This document shows positions 25,248 through 46,200 of a stretch of 64,000 nt of DNA, piece after piece (the first letter of the stretch is position 1; each line of letters begins with the position of its first letter). This stretch comes from Litomosoides sigmodontis. Lineage: Eukaryota; Nematoda; Chromadorea; Rhabditida; Onchocercidae. The stretch lies in contig OY718803.1 in assembly GCA_963070105.1 (NCBI GenBank), forward strand, positions 8,413,823 to 8,477,822. Reading direction: 5' to 3'. Under the pieces are notes generated by a model. The model saw only the letters and a program-made list of their open reading frames with translations, was not told the origin of the DNA and did not search any database. A program made the translations under genes and the position numbers.

Positions 25248-25253
25248 AATAAA
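25248..25253 (+). terminator. Probable poly(A) signal of the small coiled-coil gene
   Basis: AATAAA about 490 bp after the stop at 24756, with T-rich sequence downstream. No better placed hexamer was noticed. Confidence 0.45.
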
Positions 25254-25746
25254 GCTTTAAATTTATGTGCATTTTTTTGCGCTTCCAATTCTTACATTCC
25301 AACATGCTATCAATTATGAACTTCTCTTTACTGCAGTGGTAAGCTTTTAACAATTCCAACAACCATTTTACCTTTGTCAGGTAACACAGGTTGTTTGTTA
25401 CTCCCGCTAAGTTGTTCGAAGCCGTAAGGGTACATATCTCATTATCATAATCGCATAGCGAATCAATGCCAATTATATCAACTGCAAGCCTAAAGTGATA
25501 ACTGATTTTTTTAAAATATCTTGTAAGATGACCTTTTAGGTGCGGTGAGTTGTGAACTTGCCGCTTCATATAAATTTGCCTAAAAAAAGAAATTGGACGA
25601 TCGGATGATGTAAGAAATTTCTCTCATCTCTAAACACAGCAATATTATAAGACGATAGAGATATGTGCACCGAGTTAATTAGTTTAGGTAGTTCGAAAGG
25701 AGGAAAATGAAATAAGTAGGCTATTGTGGAGAAGCTCTCGATGTAC

Positions 25747-25863
25747 TGCTGCTGCTGCTGCTGCTGCTGCCGCTGCTCAGCTGTTGATGTTAGAGAAGTG
25801 GACGTAGTGCGTGAGTGGTAACATCAGATGCCGCTACCGCTGCTGCAGCTGCTGCAGCAGCAA
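25747..25863. repeat. Two CTG/CAG triplet tracts
   Basis: One tract at 25747-25778 has about eight CTG units plus variants. A second at 25831-25863 has CTG and CAG halves that are self-complementary (CTGCTGCAGCTGCTGCAGCAG). Not in any supported coding exon. Confidence 0.8.
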
Positions 25864-26749
25864 CACCCTCCTGATCACTCAAGTTCTGCGTGTGGCGCAC
25901 TCTGCAACGGTTGCGCCGCTTTGTCGATGTGATGTGATATGAATATTATCCATCCAACCGTCCAACCATTGAATTTCTCTCTCTCTCTCTCTCACTACCC
26001 TACCAGTACTCCTAGTACTTGCCACCTGAGAAAGAGGAGGAGGAAAAGAGACGACCAAATGGCAAAACATTTAACATATTTCATTTGAACCATACCGCGC
26101 TAGCACATGAAAGGTGCGGAAAGGGTGGAAGGCGTACGTGATGGTGGTGGTACGTAGCCACAGAGTGACAAACAACGTGGAAGAGGGAGGGAAGGACGCA
26201 CAAAAGTGAATTGAATTGTGAAATGATCATCAACGAGGAAAGCAAACCAACTAAATCATCTCCTCCTCTTTCTTCTTTTCCTTCCTCCTCCTCCGCCTCC
26301 TCCCGACAACCAGCAACCACCAAACTGTACATTGAAAGAATCATCGGGTGAACATCATTTTTCTCTCTCTCTCTCCCTCTCTCCCTCCCTTTTTCTCTCT
26401 CCACCTCTTCGAACTGGGCGAAATTCGCTGAGCAAAAAAAAGCTACTGTTATTATTATTACCTTCTGCATTTTTGTCTTCCACTAACAAAAACAACGAAG
26501 ACGACCGCCGAACGAAGACGCACATCTCACGACATCATCACCGCGTTATCACCTGTTATCATTGTCTTATCTCTCATTATTCATTATCATCCTTCCTGTT
26601 GTCCAATATCAGCAATAGCTACTGATACCGTTAATTTTTTTGCGAACCTACTAAATCTCACTTAGTAAAGGAAAAAAAAGGTAATTTTTCATTTTAATTT
26701 ATTTTAGCCTTATCATTTCTCTATTATTTATCATTATCATTATTATCAC

Positions 26750-27597
<848 letters not shown>

Positions 27598-27720
27598 TCG
27601 TTTGTCAGTAGTAACAAGTAAGGTGGTAGTAATTACCTTTAGCTTTTATTTCCGCCATCACTTGTCACATTAAGTAATGATTTATTATCGATTCACTTAC
27701 GATTTTGTTCATTTTTCGTG

Positions 27721-35392
<7,672 letters not shown>

Positions 35393-36785
35393 GCAACACT
35401 AATTATCTAATCTACTAAAAATTTCCACATTAGAAATAAATAAATGTTAATGAATGGACAAAAAAAAAAGTACAAAGTTGTTTATTTATGCCTTCTCATT
35501 TTTTTTCTTCACTTCACAATGTATTTTTGAATGAATTCATTAAATTTTTTAATTATATCAAAGATTTTACTGTATTTTTTGTTCGAAAAAGAAGTTCCCG
35601 GGAATTTCCGTAGTTTTTTTTTTGGTTTGTTTAGTTCGGGCTTTTAACATACATATTTATTTGCTATTGTCAATTTTCACTTATTTTTGAAACGATCACC
35701 ACTGATTGAGTTGAGAGTGAGTTTGCATTTGCGTTGGAAATGAGAAGTGCTTTTAAATTTAAAGGAAGGGATTTTTCGGTGGGTTTATCATTGGATAAAA
35801 AGTCATCTGATAGATAGTTTTTTTTTTTGCATCTCACTGTGATGTTATTTACTCGTATGCTAGGTTATTTTGATCAAGAAGTTCTGTTTGACTGTTCAAT
35901 GATAAATTTTTTGCAATTTTGTTTCACAATTTATATTCATATCTGCAAAAGCTTCTCTAAAAAATACATATGATCAAATTGTTTTGGCTTTATAATTACT
36001 TATGTAAATGAAATTGCTAGTCATAAATATATTATCACTTATTTTCAACTTATTTCGAAGTTTTCAATCGTTCAAATAAGTCCTATTTTTTAATTTAAAT
36101 TTATAGGCTTCTCAGTTCAGGTAACTACTCCTGGGATATGTTAATGCCTTATCAGAGTTAGCAGTGAACTCACAGTATGCACTATGTTGTCACCGTGGCG
36201 TTTTCATTAATAATTTATACTTCTCTCTGTGCAGAGCTACATTCATTTTGTTTCCAATATTTTTTTACTAAACTAGTTAGTTATTGATTGAATTTCCCAA
36301 ACATACGATGTACTTTACTTCTTTTGGTGCTGTTGTACTGCTTAGAAAGACATGTTGTGTGTTATTCACAAAATTAAATTAGGAAAGTTCAATCCTGCAC
36401 GCTGCCCACAGCAATAATAGCGCGTCACGATGACACAAATTGGTGCTACGGCTGAAGAGGGAATGAGTAAGCATAACGGTACAAGAAAAAGGTGTTTTCT
36501 TATGCTACAACATTTAGAAAATGGCCAGCAATCCTCTTTTAAGATAATCCATTCTTTTGAACTGTCACAGCATTATTTCGTTAGAATTTATTTTTAAACA
36601 AGATAGGAAGGATAATTTTTGAAATATTATAATATGAACATATAAAACAAATTACACAAATTTTTCCTCTTCAAATGTTTTCTGTAAATTGATAAAAAAT
36701 TAAAACAATGAAGCGAAATATCCCGTCTCTTTTTCTTAGCAGAAAGAATATTAGTGATAACAATAAATGAGTTAACATATGTGAA
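35393..36785. other. Convergent intergenic region between Mextli and anc-1
   Basis: AT-rich. AATAAATAAA at 35435-35444 is a likely Mextli poly(A) signal, 20 bp before an A-run. AATAAA in the minus direction at about 36588-36593 may serve anc-1. A short plus-strand exon-like ATG frame sits at 36430-36466. No other gene is visible. Confidence 0.5.
35435..35444 (+). terminator. Probable poly(A) signal of the Mextli gene
   Basis: Overlapping AATAAA hexamers 43 bp after the stop codon, with an A-run at 35460. This implies a very short 3' UTR. Confidence 0.55.
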
Positions 36786-37204
36786 TTAAAAAGGTGGCGG
36801 TCCATTCAAGAATTCCAATGACGGGTCCAAGCTTCGCGCAAAATTATTGAGCAATTGGCAACAACTTTCATTATCACAATGCGGTACAAGGCAAGCTGCG
36901 CCAAGAAGTAACACAAGCATAGCCTGTAAAAATTGTAAAATATAGCAGTACTAACCCATGAGATTTATGCCTAACTGATTGTGAGATTTATATGAATTAT
37001 CTTGAAAATTCATTTTCTACTTCATGTCTGTGAAAAACAAGCCTGCAAAGGTAATGCAGTACGAAGAATACGTCTCCAACGAGAACGTTGTCGTTCATAA
37101 TTTACAAGTCCTGGGCTTGGATCATCAGGAATTGGTGATAGTGCGGCACCATGTGCTGTACGCGATCCAATAGTATCTTCTCCTTCGCTTTCTTCAAACA
37201 TTAC
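36786..37204 (-). CDS. anc-1: KASH-domain exons of anc-1
   Basis: Two exons, 37043..37204 and 36786..36923. The first ends RSRWRRILRTALPLQ, a basic juxtamembrane segment. The second gives a hydrophobic helix AMLVLLLGAACLVPH and a 30-residue lumenal tail that ends ARSLDPSLEFLNGPPPF. The terminal Pro-Pro-Pro-X carboxyl end is what SUN domains grip. A Cys lies 23 residues before the last residue, the position known in nesprins to form a disulfide with SUN. The intron between the two exons starts with GC instead of GT (CAG|GCTTGT) and ends TTTACAG. Confidence 0.93.
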
Positions 37205-40200
37205 CTACAATTTACGCAATAAATAATGAATCAAGATGAATCAGAAGAATTCTGCGACTTCAGAAGGATGTCGACTCTTCATCTATTGTCTTGATCGTCT
37301 TTTGATACATTGAGTTTCATAAGAAAGCAAGGCGAACCTTCCCTTTAATGCGTTCTGCTTTAGGATTTCCTTATGCAAGCTGGACACAATTAAGCTTAAC
37401 TTTTTCAAGGACGAGTGGAAAGTATCTTGCATATGCGCCACCGCATGTGTATTTTTCAAAGCTTGAGCTAAACCGAAGGGGATGGTCATTACATTACAGG
37501 CGTCGAACCACCCACCAGTGAATCACCACTTCTGTCCTTCATTTACCAACAAATGGCACATTTCAGATTCATAATAAAAACTTTCGAGAAACCGATTGTG
37601 CTATGTAGACTAGATTAAGCGGAGAGGAAAAATTTTGCAAAACATAATACATACTTCATCATCAGGTGGTGTTTTAAATTTGCTCTTATCGTCATCATCG
37701 CTAGTAGCAGAACCGGGACTAAGGTACAAATCATCATCAAATGGAATGCCCTGCTCACGCAGTATATCTCGTGGATGATCATCTGGATATATTGCTGCTA
37801 ATACTTCTGCTGCAGAGTCAATATCGTATTCTTCTTCTTCAGTGGTAAGCTTCATTCTTTTTAGTTTTTCTTCAATTTCTCCCAATCGCTCAAAATTACG
37901 TGTAGTAGCAATTTCCTCTTCTTCTCTCAAAAACATTCTATTGTCATTGTACTTGACGATATCTTGATCCAATGTATTTAGATGTACTCGAATGCCTTTC
38001 AACTGTTGCTGCAATTCCTAAAATGGTTGAACTTTAACAGAATGTCTGCTCTAGGAACAAAATAATTGTTCAGATGTAAAGAAAACAGCTGAGTAGATGT
38101 GAAACTGTAATTAAATGAGACACCTTAGAAGCCATTACATAAAATACATTTGGACAACATACACACAATGTACACCATGGGAATTTAACAATTTAAGGAT
38201 AAACGAAACAGATCTAGTCGAATTCGCTATCTTACTAATTAAATTAATTTCACTTAATTTATATGAGGGTATTTTTAACGAGAAGAATATCATTTTTAAG
38301 CTTTTCGAACAATATTCTAAGAAACACCTTTCGCAAATGAGTTGACACGTTTTTATCACCGAGTACATTTTCGATTTCGTCGAGTTCATTTGATATTACA
38401 AGTAATGAATGTACAATTTCCTCCCTCACTTTGAACTCAGCAGACAAAGAATCCAATAAATTCTAAAATACATAATTTTTACGATTAACACGGCATTTCC
38501 AAAAATCAGTACGATATTTGGAAAATTAAAGGCTTTAGCTCAATATTTATTCAAGATCCTGTCCAGGATCTTATCACCATAGACTTTTCAAGGTTCAATC
38601 CAATCCTTGTCATTTTATATAAAGTTTTATACAGAGTCAACCAAATGACTAAAAAAAACCTCGATATTTTTCTCAAGTTCACTTGCTTCTTCAGCAATTT
38701 TTTTGCTCTCTCGTTGGGCAGAAGCTAGCGGGTGAAGTTGTGAGCTTAAAGATAGAAGTCCTGGTGTCACATTTGCGAGAAACGACCACCTCAGATACAG
38801 AACCTGCAATAGTGCCATTAGTTCTACTCTTGTAGAACAGTAAATCAAGCTTTCCTTTGGTAGTTGTAAGAAGAAAATTGTCATGATTAAAAAAATTAAT
38901 TGAGCAATGGCAAATAATCAGCAATTCAGCCTTGAAGGAAGATAACCAACTTCATAATGATAAAATCAAATTAATTATGAGAAAGAAAACCTTTAAAGCT
39001 TCCAAATCATCAAGCATTTTATCAAATCTTCTCGTTCCCCGCTCTTCAATTTCACATATTTGCTTGCGTATATCGTTTAACTCTTCTACTGCCGAATCAC
39101 GCTCTTTTACAAATTCTTCCCATATATGTGCTCGTTGAACCAGTTGAGCTTGCACAACCTTGGCTTCTTCAATTAGCTCCCATAACTGCTTAAAAATCAC
39201 CTCATCCGTTGTCGCATCGTTGATATTTAAATTGCCTGTCGCCTTAATGAGATCGGCTATTGAATCTGAGACGCAAAGATAGGAACCAACGGCAGCTTCC
39301 GAATCGCCCACAAGCTTCCGACCATCATTTACCAACTTTTCTAACTCATCGTGCAACGCCTTACAATCTGCGCCAATCTTTTCCTGGTACTCACCACGCT
39401 TTCCATCAAAATATTCATCATCCCCCTGAAACAAGTTATTCAAACACTACGTAACTGCTGTACCAACAGCATCGCTCATCTCATCCCCTTCAGCAATTCT
39501 ATCGTAAAAGGAAACCACAAACACAACAGAGATGAAAAAAGCCAGTACAAATAATAATTACTTCGCTTATCACATTAAACCTTTTGAATTCCAGATGAAT
39601 TTGCTCATAATCATGAATCCCCAAAAGAACTATGGATAATATTACGAAAACATTACACACCATCATTAAAATTCTCACCTTCAGACGATCCAGAGCAACC
39701 ATTTCTTCAGCGGTATCCAATTCCTTATACAACTGATTGCTATCTTCACGCATTTTTTCAGCCACAACTCGATCCTCCACTGTTTTTTGATCATCCTGCA
39801 AATTGAATAAATGCAAAAAATTAAAGAAGAATGAAGAATCAATTTTAGTAATTTTCTGCTAACAAATATAAACTTTCACCTTCAAACGATCCAAAGCTTC
39901 ATCGATTGTAGGAAGAAGGTTTTGTCTTTCAGTAATTTTGTCCGCATCAAGATTTCCCTCATCACTATCACTGATCATCATCTCATTTTTAAGCTTCCCC
40001 ACGGTAGCAAGTTTGCGCTAAAGGAAAAAATTGAAATGAGTAAATGATAAATACATTTCATATTTCCAGTCACCAAAAAATGATGTTGTGATAAAGGAAG
40101 AAAAAATATTGAGAAAAAAAAAGAACACCACTAAAAACTTACATTTATATCGTCTAGCTGATCATCACGCTCAGATGCAGTAGCAGCAGTTTCATCAGAG

Positions 40201-43200
40201 ATTGATGTTGGTAGAGCTTGTAATGACGATAGTTGTGCTGCTTCAATTTCGTCTTTGATTTCATCAAATGTTGCATGCTCCTTTCCAACTGCATCAGTTA
40301 ACCCTTTTACAAGATCACTGACTTGTCCCAATAGCAAATTACCCTTCTCTTGTAATTCATTACCCTCATCATTCTGAGGAATATTCTCCAGCAAACTTTC
40401 AAGTTGATGCTTCATTCCCTCTAGCTTATTTAATGCAGCATTTTGCTCCTCAACTGTTTGCATCATTTGTATTTGTTCCATTTCATTAAGCACACTTTCG
40501 TTGACTGAATTTATCTCCGATGCTATAGCATATAATTTGGCACGATCTGCCAATTTTCCTTTTTTGTCATCAAGTGCATCTTGTAACTGTACAACACGAC
40601 CAAACAGATCATCAGTCACTAATGCACGTTTAACCATACCACCTTCCGAACACTGTTGTAACTTCTCTTCCAACTCTTCCACTCTCCCTTTCAGTTCTCG
40701 CAAATTTTCGGCTAATTGACCAATGCTTTCCAGCTGTTCTGATGATGATGCTTCACTAATGGGATCAACTGCAATAACATCATCGCCAATTGTGGTTAAT
40801 GTAGTCAATATTTCGTGCAAATTCTGCATCAATTCTTGCTCTTTTTCTACATCTTTTTCAAGAGGGAGAAGCAAATTTTTGATTTTCTCCTCTACAGCAT
40901 CTGCTTTCGCCAATAAATTCTCTTTGAGTTCAAGCTCACTGATATCCTCCATCTCTGATGATGGAATCTGATCGAGAAGAGAACGTAGCTCACTGATATC
41001 TTCCATGGCAACTAATAAATCTTGTGGAGTAGCATATTTATTGGCGAAATCATTCACTTTTTCTTCGCTATCATTAAGCTCTCGTTGAACTTCATCAAAT
41101 CGATGATTCTCTTCTTCTTGTGCATCGTTTAATTTATCATTCACACGTGTTGACAAATTATTGTATCGATCTGTTAGCATATCAACGCTACGATAAAGCT
41201 CCTCAATGTTTTCAGTTTTTACCGGTAATATTACATCTCTGATACGATCAGATTTTTCAACTACTATTGGCAAAGTCATATCTCTGAAACTCTTCAATGC
41301 ATCCATTGTGCCGTCAACTTTTTCAAAATCATTCTCAGCCTTAACAAGCGTTTCCTTAAAATCGTTGATCAAAGTTGACAGATTATTTTCAGCCTCCATT
41401 TCCTGCTTCTTTTTCACAATATCATCGTGCCATTGTTGGAAACTTTTGTTCACATCTGATAAACGATTGTCAAATTCCTCAACTGTAGAAGCAGGCTTCA
41501 ATAATGGTGGTGTTAATTCTTCCTTCAATTCACACAATTTCTCCAATGACTTTCGTAATTCATTAACATCATTGATTCCTTTATTGGCAATGGACAATTC
41601 ACAGCTAGCACTAGGAGTTTCTAGTTTACGCACATTATCTTCAAGATCCATCAATTGCTTGCTTACACTATCTGCTACTTCGTTAAATTCATTCAGCATA
41701 GCAAGCCGATCTTCCAAATTTCTTTCAACATTGTCATACTGTTCATTTAGTGTGGAAATTTCATTAAATGATTTTGCATATAATGAATCCATATCCGGCA
41801 TTCCTTCCAATTTCTCACATATATCTTGTAATGCTGCCAAATGTGATCGGCCACTTTTAAGGTCATCAATTGCTTTTTGCAAATTGCTTGCTGTTGCGTT
41901 AACATCATTTTCCACTTTGTACGCTTCATCAACCATATCGTGTAGCTGTTTCGCTTCATCGTCAATTGTCCGTTGCAATGACACCGAAGCAACTTCATTC
42001 ATCAATCGCTCTTCGGTTTCGTTTAGGAGCTGATTAAGCTTTTCATACTGATCATCTACAGATGATATGCTTAATTCATCTGAGTGTAGCACCAGCTTCG
42101 GTTGTCTGCTTTCCTTTTCCTTCAATTCTTCCACTATACCACTTACTTCTTCAAGCTCATTTTTTAATTCTTCTAATCGTGGAATCTCTGTTTCTTCACA
42201 TGTTCCATTGCGAATCATTATGACGCAATCGTTCATCTTCTTCATTCGGTTGATTAAATCGTTTTGCATGTCAACAAGTTGCTTTTCTGTTGAAACATCT
42301 TCAGCAAGTGATGACGATAATTTCTGAAGTATTCAACTAATTATAAATTTATCAAAATAACTATACATATCAAAAAATATATATAATTATATATATCATA
42401 TCATATATATATATATATATAATTCAATAAAATTAGTACCTTAGCATCTTCTTCAGCTTTTTCAATTTTTTGCTTGATTTCATTGATTGCAGCAGGATGA
42501 GAAGTGGATAAATCGTGTTGTTTATCTGTCGCTTTCTGCAATAATTCCGTAATCTGATCCTGCAATCCTTGCAATATTTCCATATCGTTGATTGCTGCTC
42601 GATATGGTTGCGGTTGTGCATAGCTAGCAAGCAATCCTTCGATACTATCCGTAACCGCTCGCAACTCATCCCCTAATTCACCTTCACTTGCAATAGATTC
42701 ACGTGAAGCGCGTGACTTATCAGTATGAGATACTGTTTCGCTTAACATTCTTTCCATATCAATCTGTTCGTCGTTAGTCATGTCACTTCGATCATAATCT
42801 TTCAACTTATCAGTTGCTGAAGCCGCTAACTCATGTGCTTGCAATTGATTCTCCAATGATAACTTTTCATTCTCAGATTGCATCATCTCTCTCATCTGTT
42901 CCTTTTCCGTTAGTTTCTCATCCAACTTCCTCTGCAAAAGATAATGATTTATGAATATTAAAGTAACGATTGATCGCACACTCTACGAATGACGATATTA
43001 TTATGAAATATAAGAAAAATTGTTTATTGCTTGTAAGGAAATTAATTTACCTTGCATTCTTCAGCAAATTTTTTCGCATTTTCAAGTTCGGATTGAAGAG
43101 ATGGGAGGGTGATGCTTCCTGGATGTGACTGCGAAATAAGCTCATTCATCATTGGTAGAATTTTATCAGCTGTTTCATTTAGCGCTAATTCAAGTGCATT

Positions 43201-46200
43201 AATTTGTTGATCAAATTCGGATAATGCTTTCTCGTCCCTTCTTCTCTTCTCCCCATCCGTTTCCTCTTCCTCCATGATTTGACTTACATTTGTTTGTATC
43301 GCATTCATCTGGTTCAATATTTCGGCAAATTTCATTTCCATTTCTTTTTCAAGTAAATCATGCTCCACTTTGACATCCTCATCTTCCACTACAGGACGTT
43401 GTTGTTGCAATTGTTCTTTAACTTTCGCCAATTCCCCTTCATCATATGGTTCAATCTTTTCTGCTTTTGCGACATTATCTAGTTGCTCGTTAACAAACAG
43501 GTAAATATGATTCAATTGTTCTGCTAACATTTCAATTGATGGTTGAGATACACGATCAACGTGCAAACGAGTTCGTTTTGCTTCATCGTTTTTTGCTTGC
43601 AGATATTGTAATTGTGCTTGCAATCGTGGCAATTGATCGTCCTTTAGCATCTGAAATGAAAAAATAATAATAGTTATTTCTAAATCAAAAAAAAAAAAAT
43701 GCTACCTCTAAGAAATAATAATAAAATTAGAGGAGGAAACTTCGCTAAATTATATCAATAACCTCTTCAAGTTGTTCACGAACAATCGGTTCAGTTGAAA
43801 GATTCTCATTCAAATATTCCAGTTCTTTCGCCATTTGTTGGGCAGATTCATTCAGAATGTTTTCGTCATACAGTTCGTTACTTATTAACGATATGAGATT
43901 TTCATATTGCCGTTCTGTTTGATCAATATCCACATCGTAAAAACGAACATCAGCGTATGCAGTTTCTAGTGGATTTAATTGTTCGCAAAGATTTTCTAAT
44001 TTTACACGACTTGCACCACGTAAATCGTGTACCTCTTCAGCTGCCTTCTGAAATGAAATGAATATAGAACTTAAATAATTATGAAGTAGAACAGTTTGGT
44101 AAAATCAATAAGATGAAAATTTTCATACAAACCTTAAGCTTATCCAAATCATCAATCACTTCTTCATAGGATCTAATATGTTTAGTTCCAATTTCATCAA
44201 GTGGTTTCCGTTTTGTTTCAAGCTGATCTGTTGCATTCTCTCGTTCGTCAACGAACTGTGACCAGAGATCGGCACGATGTGACAAATTGGCTTGAAGTAT
44301 TTTTGCATCCTCAACAATTGCTTTTAAATGTGTAGCCATTTCTTCATTTTCTGGCATCATCTTGAGCAATTCTGTTGCCGCTTTCACAGGCTTCATAAGT
44401 GCTTCCGATGTAGTAGCGTATATCGTTGGAATTGTTTCAGCATCATTTAACACTGCTTGACCTTTCTCACTCAAACAGTTCAATTCGTTACACAACTGAG
44501 TGCTAGCCTCATGCATTTTTTCAACGGTATCCAATTCCTTATACAACTGATTGCTATCTTCAAGCATTTTTTCAGCCACAACTCGATCCTCCATTGTTTT
44601 TTGATCATCCTGCAAATTGAATAAATGCAAAAAATGAAAGAAGAATGAAGATAATATATGTGCTCGTTGAACCAGTTGAGCTTGCACAACCTTGGCTTCT
44701 TCAATTAGCTCCCATAACTGCTTAAAAATCACCTCATCCGTTGTCGCATCGTTGATATTTAAATTGCCTGTCGCCTTAATGAGATCGGCTATTGAATCTG
44801 AGACGCAAAGATAGGAACCAACGGCAGCTTCCGAATCGCCCACAAGCTTCCGACCATCATTTACCAACTTTTCTAACTCATCGTGCAACGCCTTACAATC
44901 TGCGCCAATCTTTTCCTGGTACTCACCACGCTTTCCATCAAAATATTCATCATCCCCCTGAAACAAGTTATTCAAACACTACGTAACTGCTGTACCAACA
45001 GCATCGCTCATCTCATCCCCTTCAGCAATTCTATCGTAAAAGGAAACCACAAACACAACAGAGATGAAAAAAGCCAGTACAAATAATAATTACTTCGCTT
45101 ATCACATTAAACCTTTTGAATTCCAGATGAATTTGCTCATAATCATGAATCCCCAAAAGAACTATGGATAATATTACGAAAACATTACACACCATCATTA
45201 AAATTCTCACCTTCAGACGATCCAGAGCAACCATTTCTTCAGCGGTATCCAATTCCTTATACAACTGATTGCTATCTTCACGCATTTTTTCAGCCACAAC
45301 TCGATCCTCCACTGTTTTTTGATCATCCTGCAAATTGAATAAATGCAAAAAATTAAAGAAGAATGAAGAATCAATTTTAGTAATTTTCTGCTAACAAATA
45401 TAAACTTTCACCTTCAAACGATCCAAAGCTTCATCGATTGTAGGAAGAAGGTTTTGTCTTTCAGTAATTTTGTCCGCATCAAGATTTCCCTCATCACTAT
45501 CACTGATCATCATCTCATTTTTAAGCTTCCCCACGGTAGCAAGTTTGCGCTAAAGGAAAAAATTGAAATGAGTAAATGATAAATACATTTCATATTTCCA
45601 GTCACCAAAAAATGATGTTGTGATAAAGGAAGAAAAAATATTGAGAAAAAAAAAGAACACCACTAAAAACTTACATTTATATCGTCTAGCTGATCATCAC
45701 GCTCAGATGCAGTAGCAGCAGTTTCATCAGAGATTGATGTTGGTAGAGCTTGTAATGACGATAGTTGTGCTGCTTCAATTTCGTCTTTGATTTCATCAAA
45801 TGTTGCATGCTCCTTTCCAACTGCATCAGTTAACCCTTTTACAAGATCACTGACTTGTCCCAATAGCAAATTACCCTTCTCTTGTAATTCATTACCCTCA
45901 TCATTCTGAGGAATATTCTCCAGCAAACTTTCAAGTTGATGCTTCATTCCCTCTAGCTTATTTAATGCAGCATTTTGCTCCTCAACTGTTTGCATCATTT
46001 GTATTTGTTCCATTTCATTAAGCACACTTTCGTTGACTGAATTTATCTCCGATGCTATAGCATATAATTTGGCACGATCTGCCAATTTTCCTTTTTTGTC
46101 ATCAAGTGCATCTTGTAACTGTACAACACGACCAAACAGATCATCAGTCACTAATGCACGTTTAACCATACCACCTTCCGAACACTGTTGTAACTTCTCT

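Noticed and set aside
25201..25569. 122-codon minus-strand frame
   Set aside because: It overlaps the presumed 3' UTR of the small coiled-coil gene and has no family motif or repeated support.
37283..37489. 68-codon minus-strand frame between two anc-1 exons
   Set aside because: It lacks a proper acceptor, and the flanking exons already join in phase (PPDDE to VMFEESEGEDT) without it. It may be chance in an intron.
41206..42033. 275-codon Ser-rich plus-strand frame, repeated at 46738, 52269 and 57800
   Set aside because: It is the exact antisense of the anc-1 727-codon exon. The reverse complement of Glu/Asp/Leu-rich coiled-coil codons gives Ser/Phe/Asn-rich open frames, so it is a shadow that repeats because the exon repeats.
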